In this document: one piece after another, positions 6,022 to 7,643 of the stretch
Numbering within the stretch: position 1 is the stretch's first letter
Layout: the number at the start of each line of letters is the position of its first letter
DNA from: Deltaproteobacteria bacterium
Lineage (GTDB): Bacteria; Desulfobacterota; Binatia; UBA9968
Assembly (NCBI GenBank): GCA_016184235.1
Contig: JACPDC010000060.1
Location: forward strand, 1 to 7,643
Direction: 5' to 3'
DNA length: 7,643 nt
Notes under the pieces: model-generated
What the model was told of the DNA's origin: nothing
What the model saw: only the letters and a program-made list of their open reading frames with translations
The model's database searches: none
Made by a program: the position numbers and the translations under genes

Positions 6022-7416
6022 CTACAGGATATACCGGGAGAGATCCTCATCCTTCAGAATCGGGGTGAGGCGGTCCCTGACATACTGGCCGTCGATCGTC
6101 ACCTCTTTTCCCCGCATCTCCGGCGCATTGAAAGAGGTCTCGTCCAGCAGCCTTTCCAGGATCGTATGGAGCCGACGCGCCCCGATATTTTCCGTCTTCT
6201 CGTTGACCTCAGCCGCGATGCGCGAGATTTCCGAGACGGCGTCTTCGCGGAAGGCAAGCCGGAGACCCTCGGTCTCGAGCAGCGCGATATACTGTTTGAT
6301 CAGCGCGTTCTTCGGCTCCGTCAGAATCCGGACGAAATCGTCCTTCCCCAGGGGAGTGAGCTCCACCCGGATCGGAAAGCGGCCCTGGAACTCCGGAATC
6401 AGGTCCGAAGGCTTGGCGCTGTGAAAGGCGCCGGAGGCGATAAAGAGGATGTGATCCGTCCGAACCATCCCGTATTTGGTGTTCACCGTGGAGCCCTCGA
6501 CGATCGGGAGCAGGTCCCGCTGCACCCCTTCACGGGAGACATCCGGGCCGTGCGTGGATTCCCGCCCGGCGATCTTGTCGATCTCGTCGATGAAGACAAT
6601 GCCGGATTGCTCCACCCGCCGGACCGCCTCCGCCAGCACCTTATCCATATCGACGAGCTTGGCGGCCTCTTCCTGGGTCAGGATCTCCACGGCCTCGGGA
6701 ATCTTTACGGTCTTTTTCTTCGTCCGCTTGGGCAGAAGATTGGAAAACATTTCCTTCAAATTGAACTCCATCCCCTCCATCCCCTGAGGGGTGAGGACCT
6801 CGATCATCGGCATCATCGTATGCGTCATCTCGATATCCACGAACCGATCGTCGAGCTTTCCCTCGCGCAGCATCTTCTTGAGTTTTTCTCTCGTCCCCTG
6901 GCTCCTGGCGAGCTCCGCCGCCTCCGCGTCGGGCTTGCCCGCCTGGAGGGGAGGCAGCAAGAGATCCAGTATCCTCTCTTCGGCAATCTCCCTTGCCCGG
7001 ATCTCGACCTTCTGTTTCTCCTCCTCCTTGACCATATTCACCGCCAGGTCCGTAAGGTCCCGGATAATCGACTCCACATCGCGTCCGACATAGCCCACCT
7101 CCGTGAACTTGGACGCCTCCACCTTGATGAAGGGAGCCTGCGCCAGCTTGGCCAGCCTGCGGGAGATCTCGGTCTTGCCGACGCCGGTGGGGCCTATCAT
7201 GATGATGTTTTTAGGAGCGATCTCTTCGCGCAGATCTTCCGGCACCAGCTGCCGCCGCCAGCGATTGCGCAGCGCGATGGCCACCGCGCGCTTCGCCTCC
7301 CGCTGCCCGACGATATAGCGATCCAGCTCCGACACGATCTCGCGCGGGGTCATCACCGGGGCCGGAAACGGCGCGGCCGCTGTTACCGTCAGTTCTTGTC
7401 TTCGGGGATCTTTCAT
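6022..7416 (-). CDS. hslU: HslU (ClpY), ATPase subunit of the HslVU protease
   Basis: AAA+ unfoldase that recognises, unfolds and threads proteins into the HslV peptidase; a cytoplasmic hexamer. Walker A GPTGVGKT is at 75-82, the pore loop GYVG at 108-111, and Walker B IVFIDE at 273-278. The intermediate I-domain spans about 115-250. SGAFHSAKPSDLIPEFQGR and the sensor-2 block NIGARRLHT follow. The C-terminus EDLSRYIL matches the tail that inserts between HslV subunits and activates it. At 464 residues it is longer than the E. coli protein (443), partly because the predicted start (7414-7416) adds 21 residues before the classical MTPREIVSELD. An internal ATG at 7351-7353 would give the classical N-terminus. 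Neither start has a convincing ribosome-binding site, so the choice is open. The gap to hslV is 4 nt for the upstream start, which favours it slightly. Confidence 0.96.
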   Translation of the reverse strand: MKDPRRQELTVTAAAPFPAPVMTPREIVSELDRYIVGQREAKRAVAIALRNRWRRQLVPEDLREEIAPKNIIMIGPTGVGKTEISRRLAKLAQAPFIKVEASKFTEVGYVGRDVESIIRDLTDLAVNMVKEEEKQKVEIRAREIAEERILDLLLPPLQAGKPDAEAAELARSQGTREKLKKMLREGKLDDRFVDIEMTHTMMPMIEVLTPQGMEGMEFNLKEMFSNLLPKRTKKKTVKIPEAVEILTQEEAAKLVDMDKVLAEAVRRVEQSGIVFIDEIDKIAGRESTHGPDVSREGVQRDLLPIVEGSTVNTKYGMVRTDHILFIASGAFHSAKPSDLIPEFQGRFPIRVELTPLGKDDFVRILTEPKNALIKQYIALLETEGLRLAFREDAVSEISRIAAEVNEKTENIGARRLHTILERLLDETSFNAPEMRGKEVTIDGQYVRDRLTPILKDEDLSRYIL

Positions 7417-7420
7417 GAAT

Positions 7421-7643
7421 CTAAGGCAACTCTTCGAATGTTAGCTGATCGTTCGTGTAAACGCATATCGCGGCGGCCGTGTGCATCGCTTCTTCGGCGA
7501 TCGCGCGCGCGCCCAGCTGGGTGTGCTTGATCAAGACCCGGGCGGCGGCCAGGGCATAGTTTCCGCCCGAGCCGATCGCGATGGCGCCGTCGTCGGGCTC
7601 GACCACGTCGCCGCTCCCCGAGATGACCAGGGAATCTTCCGTA
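7421..7643 (-). CDS. hslV: HslV (ClpQ), peptidase subunit of the HslVU protease, C-terminal part
   Basis: Only the last 74 codons are visible; the 5' part, with the N-terminal catalytic threonine, lies beyond position 7643. The visible part reads TEDSLVISGSGDVVEPDDG, then AIAIGSGGNYALAAARVL, then AEEAMHTAAAICVYTND, ending QLTFEELP. It aligns by eye with the C-terminal third of E. coli HslV, with the same IAIGSGG block and the ICxYTN segment whose Cys and Thr backbone help hold a cation. HslV is a proteasome-beta-like threonine peptidase forming a double hexameric ring and is activated by HslU. The stop TAG is 4 nt before the hslU start, consistent with a single transcript. The frame is open to the window edge with no sign of damage. 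Confidence 0.95.
   Translation of the reverse strand, partial: TEDSLVISGSGDVVEPDDGAIAIGSGGNYALAAARVLIKHTQLGARAIAEEAMHTAAAICVYTNDQLTFEELP

Noticed and set aside
5989..7530. 513-codon open frame on the + strand opposite hslU
   Set aside because: It is antisense to a gene with all HslU motifs. The translation is His/Arg/Leu-rich without recognisable domains, typical of a shadow frame in GC-rich DNA.
271..7643. A novel multi-gene system hidden in the cluster
   Set aside because: Every gene from hslV to argH is a standard housekeeping enzyme with its key motifs in place. The only non-routine features are the repeats and the lipoprotein.

Overview
The window is a compact, GC-rich bacterial chromosomal segment. 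Every supported gene lies on the minus strand, so transcription runs from high to low coordinates. In that direction the order is hslV (3' part only), hslU, argB, argD, argF, argG, argH, and the 5' part of a small lipoprotein gene that runs off at position 1. No tRNA, rRNA, CRISPR array, transposase or prophage gene is visible. The order hslVU-argBDFGH-lipoprotein resembles that of Deltaproteobacteria-grade lineages (Desulfobacterota and neighbouring phyla). The assignment is an inference from gene order and protein style, not from a marker gene.

The genes form two functional blocks. HslV and HslU make the two-component ATP-dependent HslVU (ClpQY) protease. ArgB, ArgD, ArgF, ArgG and ArgH carry out five of the steps of arginine synthesis: N-acetylglutamate phosphorylation, transamination to N-acetylornithine, and the three steps from ornithine through citrulline and argininosuccinate to arginine. 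ArgC, the acetyl-transfer enzyme (ArgJ or ArgA) and carbamoyl-phosphate synthase are not in the window. The ArgB is of the long form with an N-terminal helix that is associated with arginine feedback inhibition.

The upstream junctions are tight: hslV/hslU 4 nt, hslU/argB 13 nt, argB/argD 3 nt, argD/argF 24 nt. They look like one polycistronic unit whose promoter lies beyond position 7643. The three downstream junctions differ. Each carries AT-rich, low-complexity repeat sequence that stands out from the GC-rich genes. Two of them (194-272 and 2926-3003) are copies of one 78-79 bp hairpin-forming element with matching ends, in the same orientation relative to the genes. The third (about 1662-1708) is an unrelated 7/8-bp tandem repeat.

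The most interesting observation is that these repeats have entered coding sequence. The copy at 194-272 encodes almost the whole signal peptide of the lipoprotein, up to a few residues before the lipobox. The copy at 2926-3003 supplies the last residues and stop codon of argF. The tandem repeat supplies the end of argG. No new enzymatic or defence system was found: the protein-coding content is ordinary housekeeping.
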